Part shown: piece by piece, positions 27,658 through 36,041 of the stretch
Layout: each line of letters starts with the position of its first letter
Position numbering within the stretch: position 1 is the stretch's first letter
Assembly: GCF_032191775.1 (NCBI RefSeq)
Contig: NZ_CP132507.1
Span: 1,079,001 to 1,143,000 of the forward strand
Direction of reading: 5' to 3'
From: Rhodoferax mekongensis
Lineage (GTDB): Bacteria > Pseudomonadota > Gammaproteobacteria > Burkholderiales > Burkholderiaceae_C
Length of the DNA stretch: 64,000 nt
Notes under the pieces: model-generated
What the model was told of the DNA's origin: nothing
What the model saw: the letters and a program-made list of their open reading frames with translations, nothing else
Databases searched by the model: none
Translations under genes and position numbers: made by a program

Positions 27658-29454
27658 ATGCCCACCTATACCCCCCCGATCCGTGACATGCAGTTTGTGA
27701 TGCACGAAGTGCTCAAAGTGGCGGATGACTTGAAACAAATCCCCAAGCACGCGGACATCGATGCAGACACCATTAACGCGGTGTTGGAAGAAGGCGGCAA
27801 GTTCGCTGCCGAAGTGGCCTTCCCCCTGAACATCAGCGGTGACACCGAAGGTTGCACGATCGACCAGACCACCCACAAGGTCACCACCCCCAAGGGCTTC
27901 AAAGAAGCTTATCGCCAGTACATCGACGGCGGTTGGGCAGCGTTGGCCTGCGACCCCGAGTACGGCGGACAAGGCCTGCCCTATGTGGTCAACGGCATGT
28001 TCTACGAAATGCTCAACAGCGCCAACCAGGCCTGGACCATGTACCCCGGTCTGACCCACGGTGCGTATGCCGCACTGGAAACCCACGGCACCCCTGAGCA
28101 AAAAGCCACCTACCTGCCCAAGATGACCAGCGGCGAATGGACCGGCACCATGTGCCTGACCGAGCCCCACTGCGGTACCGATTTGGGTCTGATGCGCACC
28201 AAGGCTGAGCCTCAGGCCGACGGTACCTACAAAATCACCGGCAACAAGATCTTCATCAGCGCCGGCGAACACGACATGACCGACAACATCATCCACCTGG
28301 TGTTGGCCCGCTTGCCCGATGCGCCTCCTGGCATCAAAGGCATCAGTCTCTTCATCGTGCCCAAGTTCCATGTGAATGCAGACGGTTCCCTTGGCGAGCG
28401 CAATGGCATTTACTGTGGCGGCCTGGAGCACAAAATGGGCATCCATGGCAATGCCACCTGCCAGATGGTCTTGGAAAACGCTGTGGGCACCATCGTCGGC
28501 CAGGCCAACAAGGGCATGCAAGGCATGTTCGTGATGATGAATGCCGCACGCCTGGGCGTAGGCAACCAGTCCCTGGGCCTCACCGAAGTCGCATTCCAGA
28601 GCGCCTTGGCCTACGCCAAAGATCGCATCCAGATGCGCAGCCTCTCCGGTACCAAGGCCAAAGACAAGCCTGCTGACCCCATCATCGTGCACCCCGACGT
28701 GCGCAAGATGCTGATGACTGCTCGTGCCTACGCTGACGGCGGTCGTGCCTTGCAGGTCTACTGCTCCATGCTGCTGGAAAAAGAGCACAACCACCCCGAT
28801 GAAAAGGTGCGCAAAGACGCAGGCGAAATGCTCGCTTTGCTGACCCCGATTGCCAAAGCCTTCCTGACCGACAACGGCCACATTGCTACCAACGCCTGCA
28901 TGCAGGTCTTCGGCGGCCACGGCTTCATCAAGGAATGGGGCATGGAGCAGTTTGTGCGCGATAACCGCATCAACATGATCTATGAAGGCACCAACACCAT
29001 CCAGTCGCTGGACTTGTTGGGCCGCAAGGTGCTGGGCAACAACGGCGCCACGCTCAAGAAGTTCGGCAAACTCATCGGCAAGCTGGTGGAAGAAGAGGGC
29101 GTGAACGAGAAGATGTCCGAGTTCATCACCCCGGTGGCGATTCTGGGCGACCAGATGACCAAGTTCACCACCGAAGTCGGCTTCAAGGGTTTCCAGAACC
29201 CCGACGAAGTGGGCGCCGCTGCAGTGGATTACCTGCGTGTGGCAGGTCACTTGGTGTTCGGCTACTTCTTTGCCCGTATGGCCCAGGTGGCACTGCGTGA
29301 AATTGCGGCCGGTAGCACCGACCCGTTCTACACCGCCAAGCTGCAGACCGCACGCTTCTACTTCGCCAAGCTGTTCCCCGAGACCGCGACCCTGATGCGC
29401 ACAGCCCGCACCGGCTCCAAGGTTTTGATGGACACCGACGCCGCCTTGGCTTAA
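27658..29454 (+). CDS. Acyl-CoA dehydrogenase with C-terminal extension
   Basis: A 598-residue FAD enzyme, longer than the usual 380-400 because of an extra C-terminal domain (PF12806-like). The acyl-CoA dehydrogenase core shows CLTEPHCGTDLG and ITGNKIFISAGEHD, and the catalytic base region is YEGTNTIQSLDLLGRK, with the Glu near residue 444. It catalyses the first step of beta-oxidation on a medium- or long-chain acyl-CoA. A GGAG Shine-Dalgarno sequence lies about 10 bp before the ATG. It heads the fad genes after the TetR regulator. Confidence 0.93.
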   Translation: MPTYTPPIRDMQFVMHEVLKVADDLKQIPKHADIDADTINAVLEEGGKFAAEVAFPLNISGDTEGCTIDQTTHKVTTPKGFKEAYRQYIDGGWAALACDPEYGGQGLPYVVNGMFYEMLNSANQAWTMYPGLTHGAYAALETHGTPEQKATYLPKMTSGEWTGTMCLTEPHCGTDLGLMRTKAEPQADGTYKITGNKIFISAGEHDMTDNIIHLVLARLPDAPPGIKGISLFIVPKFHVNADGSLGERNGIYCGGLEHKMGIHGNATCQMVLENAVGTIVGQANKGMQGMFVMMNAARLGVGNQSLGLTEVAFQSALAYAKDRIQMRSLSGTKAKDKPADPIIVHPDVRKMLMTARAYADGGRALQVYCSMLLEKEHNHPDEKVRKDAGEMLALLTPIAKAFLTDNGHIATNACMQVFGGHGFIKEWGMEQFVRDNRINMIYEGTNTIQSLDLLGRKVLGNNGATLKKFGKLIGKLVEEEGVNEKMSEFITPVAILGDQMTKFTTEVGFKGFQNPDEVGAAAVDYLRVAGHLVFGYFFARMAQVALREIAAGSTDPFYTAKLQTARFYFAKLFPETATLMRTARTGSKVLMDTDAALA

Positions 29455-29502
29455 AAAAGTACTGCGTTTCCCCTTCCACTTTTTTAACGACAGGAGACTT
29501 TC

Positions 29503-29937
29503 ATGATTCGCAACACGCTCGTAATTGCTCTCAGCCTGACAGCTACCGCCGCCATGGCGCAAATGAGTCCCGTGGGGCTCTGGCGCCAAGTGGACGACAA
29601 AACCGGTCTGGCCAAGTCGGAGATCCGGATTGTTGAAGAGAACGGCGTAGTCATTGCGCGCATCGAAAAGCGCCTAGACCCCGCTGCCAAGCCGGACGAC
29701 AAGTGCGATGAATGCAAGGACGACCGCAAGGGCAAGCCCATCGTGGGTCTTGAGATCATCCGCGGAGTCAAGAAAGTGGAAGGCAAAGACGTATGGGATG
29801 GCGGCAAGATCCTGGACCCTGCTGAGGGCAAGGAATACAACGCCCGCCTGACCCCCATCGAGGGTGGCAAAAAACTGGAGATGCGCGGTTCCATCGCCTT
29901 CTTCGGCCGAACCCAAACCTGGACCCGTATCCAGTAA
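29503..29937 (+). CDS. DUF2147 domain-containing secreted protein
   Basis: A 144-residue protein with a signal peptide (MIRNTLVIALSLTATAAMA, cleavage after residue 19). The mature part has SPVGLWRQVDDKTG, a CDECK cysteine pair, and GKEYNARLTP, the pattern of DUF2147 lipocalin-like periplasmic proteins. Function is not established in the family. It lies between an acyl-CoA dehydrogenase and a FadB-like gene on the same strand, so it is probably co-transcribed with them. Confidence 0.85.
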   Translation: MIRNTLVIALSLTATAAMAQMSPVGLWRQVDDKTGLAKSEIRIVEENGVVIARIEKRLDPAAKPDDKCDECKDDRKGKPIVGLEIIRGVKKVEGKDVWDGGKILDPAEGKEYNARLTPIEGGKKLEMRGSIAFFGRTQTWTRIQ

Positions 29938-29954
29938 TCATTTCAGGAAAAACT

Positions 29955-32354
29955 ATGTCCCGCTTCCAAGTCCGTAAAGTCGCTGTGCTCGGTGCCGGCG
30001 TCATGGGTGCACAAATTGCGGCCCATCTCGTCAACGTCAAAGTGCCGGTGGTGCTGTTTGACCTGCCGGCCAAAGAAGGCCCCAAGAATGGCATCGTCAC
30101 CCGTGCCATTGAGAACCTCAAGAAGCTCAAGCCCGCCCCTCTGGGCGTGGTGGATGATGCTGCTCTGATCGGTCAGGCCAACTACGAAGAACACCTCGAA
30201 CAGCTGCGTGACTGCGACCTCATCATCGAGGCCATCGCAGAGCGCATGGACTGGAAGCTGGACCTCTACAAAAAGATCGCGCCCTTCATCGGTCCCAACA
30301 CGATTGTTGCGTCCAACACGTCCGGCCTGTCGATCACCAAACTGTCGGAAGCGCTGCCTGAAGACATCAAGCCCCGTTTCTGCGGTATCCACTTCTTCAA
30401 CCCGCCCCGCTACATGGCGCTGGTGGAGTTGATCAATACCCCCACTACCGAAGCCCATTACCTCGATGCGCTCGAAGGCTTCGTGACCAGCACCCTGGGC
30501 AAGGGTGTGGTGCGTGCCAAGGACTCCCCGAACTTCATCGCCAACCGCGTCGGTATCGCCGGCATGCTGGCCACCATGAAGGAAGTGGAAAACTTCGGCC
30601 TGACCTACGACGTGGTCGATGACCTGACCGGCAAGAAACTGGGTCGCGCATCCTCCGGTACGTTCCGCACGGCAGACGTGGTGGGCTTGGACACCATGGC
30701 CCACGTCATCAAGACGTTGCAGGACACGCTCAGCATCGAAACCGATCCCTTCTACGAGAGCTTTGCCACCCCTGTGGTGCTGAAGACCCTGTTGGAGATG
30801 GGCAACCTGGGCCAGAAGTCCAAAGCCGGTTTCTTCAAGAAAGTCGGCCGCGATGTGCTGCGCTTCGATGGTGAAAGCAAAGAATACGTGGCCGGCGGCG
30901 AGAAGGCCGACGAGGTCTACGCCCGCATGCTCAAGAAGCCAGCCGCTGAGCGCCTGAAGCTCTTGCGCAATGCCGAAGGCAAGCAGGGGCAGTTCCTGTG
31001 GGCCATCCTGCGCAACAGTTTCCACTACGCTGCCATTCACCTGGCGTCCATTGCAGATAACGCCCGCGATGTGGACTTCTGCATGCGCTGGGGCTTCGGC
31101 ATGAAGCAAGGCCCGTTCGAGCTCTGGCAAGAGGCTGGTTGGCTCGAAGTGGCCAAGATGGTTCAGGAAGACATAGCCGCCGGCAAGGCCCTGTGCAAAG
31201 CGCCTCTGCCCGAGTGGGTGTTCAAAGGTCCCGTGGCCGACGCTGGGGGTGTGCACACCGCTGCAGGCTCCTGGAACCCCACCACAGGCACCTTTGTACC
31301 GGTGCGCAAGCTGCCCGTGTACGAGCGCCAGCACTTCCCCGAGAGCGTGCTGGGTTCCAACGCGCCCAAGGCCGAGACCGCAGGCAAGCCCATTTTTGAA
31401 GACGAGTCCATCCGCCTGTGGACGCTCGATGAGCAGGTGCTGATTGCCAGCATCAAAACCAAGATGCACGCCATCGGTGGCGGTGTGATCGAAGGCCTGT
31501 TGCAAGCCCAAGAGCTCGCCGAGAAGGAATACCAAGGCCTGGTGATCTGGTCGCCGGACGAAATGTTCTCTGCCGGCGCCGACCTGCAAGGCATGATGCC
31601 CGCCTTCATGATCGGTGGCGCCAAAGCCATCGAAGGCGCAGAAGCCGAGCTGCAAAACGCCATGCTCAAGCTGCGCTACTCCAACGTGCCCGTCATTTCT
31701 GCCATTCGCGGTTTGGCGCTGGGCGGTGGTTGCGAACTGGCCATCTACTCCAGCAAGCGCGTGGCGGCGATGGAAAGCTACATCGGTCTGGTGGAAGTCG
31801 GCGTGGGCCTGGTGCCCGGTGCCGGCGGCTTGACCTACATCGCACGTCGCGCTGCAGAGAACATGGCACTGTCCACCTCCAAGGACGTGCTGCCTTTCCT
31901 GACCGAAGGCTTCACCGCTGCGGCCATGGCCAAGGTAGGCACCAGCGCGCTCGAAAGCCGCAAGCTGGGTTACTTGCTGGAGAGCGACGTAGTGGTAGCC
32001 CACAAAGACGAGCTCTTGTTTGTGGCCATCAACGAGGCCAAAGCTTTGTACACCTCCGGCTACCGTGCACCGCACAAGCGCAGCTTCCCCGTGGCCGGTC
32101 GCAGTGGCATTGCCACCATCCGTGCCCAGCTGGTCAACATGCGCGACGGCGGCTTCATCAGCGCACACGATTTCCATATCGGCTTGCTGATTGCAGAGGT
32201 GGTCTGTGGCGGCCAAGTGGATGCCGGCACCCTGGTGACGGAGGAATACCTTATGGCCATGGAACGCAAGGCCTTCTGCAGCCTGCTGACCCACCCCAAG
32301 ACGCAAGAACGCATCATGGGCATGATGTCCACCGGCAAGCCGGTGCGTAACTGA
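29955..32354 (+). CDS. 3-hydroxyacyl-CoA dehydrogenase/enoyl-CoA hydratase, bifunctional (FadN/FadB-like)
   Basis: A 799-residue protein. The NAD-binding motif VLGAGVMGAQIAAHL (9-23) opens the dehydrogenase half, with HFFNPPRYMALVE and DSPNFIANRVG typical of that domain. The enoyl-CoA hydratase (crotonase) domain is at the C-terminal end, with FSAGADLQGM and ALGGGCELA, then VEVGVGLVPGAGG carrying the second glutamate. The order dehydrogenase-hydratase is reversed relative to E. coli FadB and matches the FadN type. It catalyses steps two and three of beta-oxidation, and the thiolase follows. Confidence 0.92.
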   Translation: MSRFQVRKVAVLGAGVMGAQIAAHLVNVKVPVVLFDLPAKEGPKNGIVTRAIENLKKLKPAPLGVVDDAALIGQANYEEHLEQLRDCDLIIEAIAERMDWKLDLYKKIAPFIGPNTIVASNTSGLSITKLSEALPEDIKPRFCGIHFFNPPRYMALVELINTPTTEAHYLDALEGFVTSTLGKGVVRAKDSPNFIANRVGIAGMLATMKEVENFGLTYDVVDDLTGKKLGRASSGTFRTADVVGLDTMAHVIKTLQDTLSIETDPFYESFATPVVLKTLLEMGNLGQKSKAGFFKKVGRDVLRFDGESKEYVAGGEKADEVYARMLKKPAAERLKLLRNAEGKQGQFLWAILRNSFHYAAIHLASIADNARDVDFCMRWGFGMKQGPFELWQEAGWLEVAKMVQEDIAAGKALCKAPLPEWVFKGPVADAGGVHTAAGSWNPTTGTFVPVRKLPVYERQHFPESVLGSNAPKAETAGKPIFEDESIRLWTLDEQVLIASIKTKMHAIGGGVIEGLLQAQELAEKEYQGLVIWSPDEMFSAGADLQGMMPAFMIGGAKAIEGAEAELQNAMLKLRYSNVPVISAIRGLALGGGCELAIYSSKRVAAMESYIGLVEVGVGLVPGAGGLTYIARRAAENMALSTSKDVLPFLTEGFTAAAMAKVGTSALESRKLGYLLESDVVVAHKDELLFVAINEAKALYTSGYRAPHKRSFPVAGRSGIATIRAQLVNMRDGGFISAHDFHIGLLIAEVVCGGQVDAGTLVTEEYLMAMERKAFCSLLTHPKTQERIMGMMSTGKPVRN

Positions 32355-32362
32355 TTGGCGCC

Positions 32363-32884
32363 ATGACGATGCTCGCTGACCACGCATCGACTGCCCGGCC
32401 CAACCGCTTGGCACGCTCGGTCGCCAAGCTGGACCGCGTGCCTGCGGCCCTGCGCCCCTGGCTGCGCAACAAGGTCATGGGCCGTGCAGTGCCTTTCACC
32501 GGCACCGCAGGTCTGGACTTTGCGCACATGGCGCCTGAACGTGTGGAGATTGCCGTGGCCAATGTGCGCCGCGTGCAAAACCACATTCAAGGCGTGCATG
32601 CCGCTGCCATGGCATTGCTGGCTGAAACGGCCACTGGCATGGTGGTGGGCATGAATGTGCGTGACGACTGCCTGCCCCTGGCCAAGACCATGCGCATCGA
32701 CTTCAAACGTCGTGCTCAAGGCGCCATGCGCGCAGTGGCCACCTTGTCGGATGCGCAGCGCCAGCTCATGCAGCAAAGCGACAAAGGCGAGGTCAGCGTG
32801 CCGGTGCTGGTCAGCGACGAATCGGGCGAACAGCCCATCCAATGTGAATTCATCTGGGCGTGGATACCCACCCCGAAAAAATAA
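32363..32884 (+). CDS. DUF4442 hot-dog fold protein (thioesterase-like)
   Basis: A 173-residue protein resembling the DUF4442/PaaI-like hot-dog family: RNHIQGVHA-like VQNHIQGVHAAAMALLAET (112-ish on), then KTMRIDFKRRAQGAM. The conserved NH-GVH segment corresponds to the hot-dog active-site loop. It may hydrolyse acyl-CoA in support of beta-oxidation, releasing CoA. It starts 8 bp after the FadB-like gene and ends 12 bp before the thiolase gene. Confidence 0.75.
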   Translation: MTMLADHASTARPNRLARSVAKLDRVPAALRPWLRNKVMGRAVPFTGTAGLDFAHMAPERVEIAVANVRRVQNHIQGVHAAAMALLAETATGMVVGMNVRDDCLPLAKTMRIDFKRRAQGAMRAVATLSDAQRQLMQQSDKGEVSVPVLVSDESGEQPIQCEFIWAWIPTPKK

Positions 32885-32896
32885 AGGAGTTTCCTC

Positions 32897-34090
32897 ATGA
32901 AACAAGTCCAAGACGCTTACATCGTTGCCGCCACGCGCACGCCCATCGGACGTTCCGGCCGCGGCTATTTCCGTAACACCCGCCCTGACGAGTTGCTGGT
33001 GTCTGCCCTGCGCAGCGCCATGTTGCAAGTCCCCACCCTGGACCCCAAGGCGATTGAAGACGCCATCATTGGCTGCTCTTTCCCCGAGGGCGAGCAGGGC
33101 ATGAACATGGCCCGCGTGGCCGTGGGCTTGGCTTTTGACCACCCCGTGGGCGGTATCACCGTCAACCGCTTCTGCGCGTCAGGCATTTCCGCTATCCAGA
33201 TGGCGGCAGACCGCATCCGTGTGGGCGAGGCCGATGTGCTGATCGCCGGTGGTGCCGAGTCCATGAGCATGGTGCCCATGGGCGGTGGCAAGCCCTCGTT
33301 CAACCCCGAAGTGTTTGCCCGCGACGAAAACGTCGGCATCGCCTACGGCATGGGTCTGACCGCAGAAAAGGTCGCCCAGCAGTGGAAAGTGACGCGCGAA
33401 ATGCAAGACGCCTTCGCCCTTGAATCCCACTTGCGTGCCATCAAGGCCCAGCAAGCCGGCGAGTTCACCGACGAGATCACGCCCATCGATGTGATCGAGC
33501 GCACTCCCAACCTGGCAACCGGCGAAGTGTCCACCCGCACCCGCACCGTGAACCTCGACGAAGGCCCACGCCCAGACACTTCTATCGAAGGCCTGGCCAA
33601 GCTCAAGCCCGTGTTCGCTGCACGCGGCAGCGTGACTGCCGGTAATAGCTCGCAGACCAGCGATGGCGCAGGCGCTTTGATTCTGGCCAGCGAAAAAGCC
33701 GTCAAGCAGTTCGGCCTGACCCCCTTGGCCCGTTTTGTGAGCTTTGCGGCCCGTGGCGTGCCACCCGAAATCATGGGTATCGGCCCCATTGAAGCCATCC
33801 CTGCCGCCCTGCGCTACGCCGGTCTGCAGCACTCTGACATCGACTGGTTCGAGCTGAACGAAGCCTTTGCGGCCCAGTCGCTGGCCGTGATCAACACCCT
33901 GGGTCTGGACCCGTCCAAGGTCAACCCCATGGGTGGTGCGATTGCGCTGGGTCACCCGCTGGGCGCTACCGGTGCCATCCGTGCAGCCACGGTGGTGCAC
34001 GCGCTGCGCCGCCACAACCTGAAGTACGGCATGGTCACCATGTGCGTAGGGACTGGTCAGGGCGCTGCCGGCATCTTTGAACGCGTGTAA
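32897..34090 (+). CDS. fadA: Acetyl-CoA C-acyltransferase (thiolase, FadA-like)
   Basis: A 397-residue thiolase. The nucleophile is Cys93 in NRFCASGISAIQ. The C-terminal block has NPMGGAIALGHPLGATGA with the catalytic His, and the second Cys is in MVTMCVGTGQGAAG. It carries out the last thiolytic step of beta-oxidation, with the FadB-like enzyme encoded two genes before. AAAGGAG precedes the ATG. A strong terminator follows 15 bp after the stop, so this is the end of the operon. Confidence 0.94.
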   Translation: MKQVQDAYIVAATRTPIGRSGRGYFRNTRPDELLVSALRSAMLQVPTLDPKAIEDAIIGCSFPEGEQGMNMARVAVGLAFDHPVGGITVNRFCASGISAIQMAADRIRVGEADVLIAGGAESMSMVPMGGGKPSFNPEVFARDENVGIAYGMGLTAEKVAQQWKVTREMQDAFALESHLRAIKAQQAGEFTDEITPIDVIERTPNLATGEVSTRTRTVNLDEGPRPDTSIEGLAKLKPVFAARGSVTAGNSSQTSDGAGALILASEKAVKQFGLTPLARFVSFAARGVPPEIMGIGPIEAIPAALRYAGLQHSDIDWFELNEAFAAQSLAVINTLGLDPSKVNPMGGAIALGHPLGATGAIRAATVVHALRRHNLKYGMVTMCVGTGQGAAGIFERV

Positions 34091-34103
34091 GGCGCGTCAC
34101 ACC

Positions 34104-34127
34104 AAGGCCACCTTCGGGTGGCCTTTT
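34104..34127 (+). terminator. Rho-independent terminator after fadA
   Basis: Stem GGCCACC (34106-34112) and GGTGGCC (34117-34123) around a TTCG tetraloop, followed by TTTT. Read in the direction of transcription, it has the same stem and loop as the terminator of the transporter operon at 43682-43721. Confidence 0.85.
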
Positions 34128-34169
34128 GCATGGGGCTGTATGCTCCGCAGCCATCTGGAGATCGCTTGA

Positions 34170-34976
34170 ATGAGTACCCACGTTTTTGATGAAGCCATTG
34201 CGCTGCAGGCGCAGCCGGATGGCAGCTGGACAGGCCACACCCACCCGGCCTACGCCAATATGGTGGGGCCCTTTGGTGGCATCACCGCAGCACAGGCCCT
34301 GAACGGAGTGCTGCAGCACCCGGAGCGATTAGGCGACCCGGTGTCACTAACGGTAAATTTTTGCGCGGCGCTGACCGACGGCCCCTTCACCGTCATGGCG
34401 CGTGCGGCCCGCACCAACCGGTCGACCCAGCACTGGACCATCGAGATTCAGCAGGGGGATGCGATTGTCATGACCGGCACGGCGGTGACCGCCGTGCGAC
34501 GTGAGACCTGGGGTGTGGACGAAGAACCCATGCCCCTGTGCCCGCCACCCGCCGAAGTACCGCCGCCGCAGGTCATGGCGCCCATGGAGTTTGTGAAGCG
34601 TTATGAGCAGCTCCCGGTGACCGGCCAGCTGCCTGCCGTGTGGGATGGCAGCGGCCACAGCAGCCTCACGCAAATCTGGGTGCGGGACAATCCGCCACGC
34701 CCCCTGGACTTTGCGTCGCTGGCTTGCATCTCCGATGTTTTCTTTCCCCGGGTGTTCATCCGCCGGGCCACCCACGTGCCTGTGGGCACCGTGTCATTGA
34801 CGGTGTACTTCCACGCCAGCACCGAGCAACTGGCCCAGACCGGCACCGGTTACCTGTTGGGGCAGGCGCAAGCGCAGGCCTTCCGCAATGGCTTTTTTGA
34901 CCAGAGCAGCCAGCTCTGGAACGAAGCTGGCGTGCTGCTGGTGACCACGCACCAGATCGTCTATTACAAACAGTGA
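34170..34976 (+). CDS. Acyl-CoA thioesterase, double hot-dog (TesB-like)
   Basis: A 268-residue protein of two tandem hot-dog halves. AYANMVGPFGGITAAQAL (about 28-45) is the N-terminal 4HBT_3 signature. The C-terminal half has SLTQIWVRDNPPRPLDFASLACISD and GTVSLTVYFH. It is the size of TesB-like thioesterases that hydrolyse acyl-CoA. It follows the fadA terminator and precedes an enoyl-CoA hydratase gene by 33 bp, probably forming a small separate transcript. Confidence 0.82.
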   Translation: MSTHVFDEAIALQAQPDGSWTGHTHPAYANMVGPFGGITAAQALNGVLQHPERLGDPVSLTVNFCAALTDGPFTVMARAARTNRSTQHWTIEIQQGDAIVMTGTAVTAVRRETWGVDEEPMPLCPPPAEVPPPQVMAPMEFVKRYEQLPVTGQLPAVWDGSGHSSLTQIWVRDNPPRPLDFASLACISDVFFPRVFIRRATHVPVGTVSLTVYFHASTEQLAQTGTGYLLGQAQAQAFRNGFFDQSSQLWNEAGVLLVTTHQIVYYKQ

Positions 34977-35009
34977 TCCAATCACGCATCCAAATTTGAG
35001 CGAGCGACC

Positions 35010-35774
35010 ATGCAAGACATCCTGATTCACACCGACGCCGGCATCACCACCATCACCCTGAACCGGGTCGAAAAAAAGAACTCCTTTACCCAGGCCATGT
35101 ATGCAGCCTGCGCCGATGCGCTGGACGCTGCGCGTGACGATGCTGCCGTGCGCGTGGTGGTGTTCCAGGGCGATGCCACCGTGTTCAGCGCCGGCAACGA
35201 CATCGGCGACTTTCTGGGCGCACCGCCCAAGGCGCAGGACGCACCGGTGTTTCGCTTTTTGCGGGCTCTGGCGGCATTCCCCAAGCCCATCGTTGCGGCG
35301 GTGTGCGGCCCGGCAGTGGGCATCGGCACCACCATGCTGTTCCATTGCGACCTGGTGTACGCCGGTGACAACGCAGCTTTCTCCATGCCCTTCGTGAACC
35401 TGGGCCTGTGCCCGGAAGCGGCTTCCAGCCTGCTGGTACCCCAGATGATGGGTTACCACCGCGCCGCCGAGGCCTTGCTCATGGGCGAGCCCTTCATGGC
35501 CGAAGCTGCTCTGGAAGTAGGTTTGGCTAACCGTGTGGTACCGCCCACCGAAGCCAATGCGGTGGCCCAGGCCCAGGCCCGCAAGCTGGCCGCCAAGCCC
35601 ATCGCCTCGCTGATCGAAACCAAGCACCTGCTCAAGAAAGGCCAACTGGCTGACGTGCTGGCCCGCATCGACGAAGAAGCCGTGAGCTTCGGCCGCATGC
35701 TGGGTGAACCTTCTGCCAAAGAGGCGTTCACCGCGTTTATGGAAAAGCGTAAACCCGACTTCAGCAAAGTCTGA
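35010..35774 (+). CDS. Enoyl-CoA hydratase/isomerase family (ECI-like)
   Basis: A 254-residue crotonase-fold protein. FSAGNDIGDFLG forms the oxyanion-hole turn, GPAVGIGTTMLFHCDLVYA the CoA-binding helix, and MPFVNLGLCPEAASS carries the single glutamate, as in delta3,delta2-enoyl-CoA isomerases (PECI/ECI2 pattern) rather than two glutamates as in classical hydratases. An isomerase acting on unsaturated fatty acids is therefore more likely than a hydratase. Its last codons form hairpins with downstream DNA, and its C-terminal peptide is repeated 50 bp further on. Confidence 0.85.
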   Translation: MQDILIHTDAGITTITLNRVEKKNSFTQAMYAACADALDAARDDAAVRVVVFQGDATVFSAGNDIGDFLGAPPKAQDAPVFRFLRALAAFPKPIVAAVCGPAVGIGTTMLFHCDLVYAGDNAAFSMPFVNLGLCPEAASSLLVPQMMGYHRAAEALLMGEPFMAEAALEVGLANRVVPPTEANAVAQAQARKLAAKPIASLIETKHLLKKGQLADVLARIDEEAVSFGRMLGEPSAKEAFTAFMEKRKPDFSKV

Positions 35775-35817
35775 AGTCGACAGCCGAAGGCTGCACGCGG
35801 AGCGTGGTTTACGCTTT
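35744..35817. repeat. Nested inverted repeats forming a cruciform/multi-arm structure
   Basis: An outer perfect 12-bp stem (35744-35755 AAAGCGTAAACC with 35806-35817) encloses three smaller hairpins placed end to end: CGACTTCAG (35756-35764) with 35771-35779, CAGCC (35781-35785) with 35789-35793, and CACGC (35794-35798) with 35802-35806, the last sharing one base with the outer stem. It begins within the enoyl-CoA isomerase coding sequence and crosses its stop codon. It may stabilise or terminate the mRNA; no function is known to me. Confidence 0.6.
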
Positions 35818-35818
35818 C

Positions 35819-35859
35819 GCTAAAAAAGAAAGCCAGACTTCAGCAAGGTCTGACTTTCA
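35819..35859 (+). pseudogene. Remnant of a second enoyl-CoA isomerase 3' end
   Basis: This stretch can be read as K-R-K-P-D-F-S-K-V-stop (35823-35852), the same nine residues and stop that end the intact gene at 35774, but with different synonymous codons in most positions. It also contains an imperfect hairpin (GAAAG/CTTTC and CAGAC/GTCTG). It looks like the tail of a diverged copy left behind by recombination. Confidence 0.5.
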
Positions 35860-35926
35860 AGTGTTTTTGGCTGCTAGCGCTCGTTCCATATGCGCGAACA
35901 GCTCCTGAAATAATAGCAATCTGAAG
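35858..35926 (-). repeat. Dispersed repeat copy C, ahead of the TetR gene
   Basis: On + it reads AAGTGTTTTTGGCTGCTAGC then GCTCGTTCCATATGCGCGAA, CAGCTCCTGAAATAATAGCA. It shares CTAGCGC, ATATGCGCGA and AATAGCA with the other copies. Confidence 0.65.
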
Positions 35927-35997
35927 CTGAGGTGCTGCCTTTGCACCTCAGCCACAAAGCGCCAAGACACTCGCGTTTTCCCTGAGTATTTTTGCCA

Positions 35998-36011
35998 AGC
36001 AAGCGCTTGCT
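35998..36011. promoter_or_regulatory. Palindrome upstream of TetR gene, possible operator
   Basis: A perfect 14-bp palindrome AGCAAGCGCTTGCT, ending 30 bp before the ATG of the TetR gene at 36042. Its length and position fit an autoregulatory TetR operator. No binding data are implied. Confidence 0.5.
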
Positions 36012-36041
36012 GAAAATAGATGAGGCTGGTATGGTCGACAC

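Noticed and set aside
27643..29589. A 648-residue open frame on the - strand, opposite the acyl-CoA dehydrogenase
   Set aside because: It mirrors the coding frame of a clearly recognised enzyme, is rich in His/Gly/Val in the way of antisense shadows of GC-rich genes, and has no known motif.
29943..32414. An 823-residue open frame opposite the FadB-like gene
   Set aside because: Same reason: a complete, conserved enzyme is on the + strand, and the reverse frame shows no family pattern.
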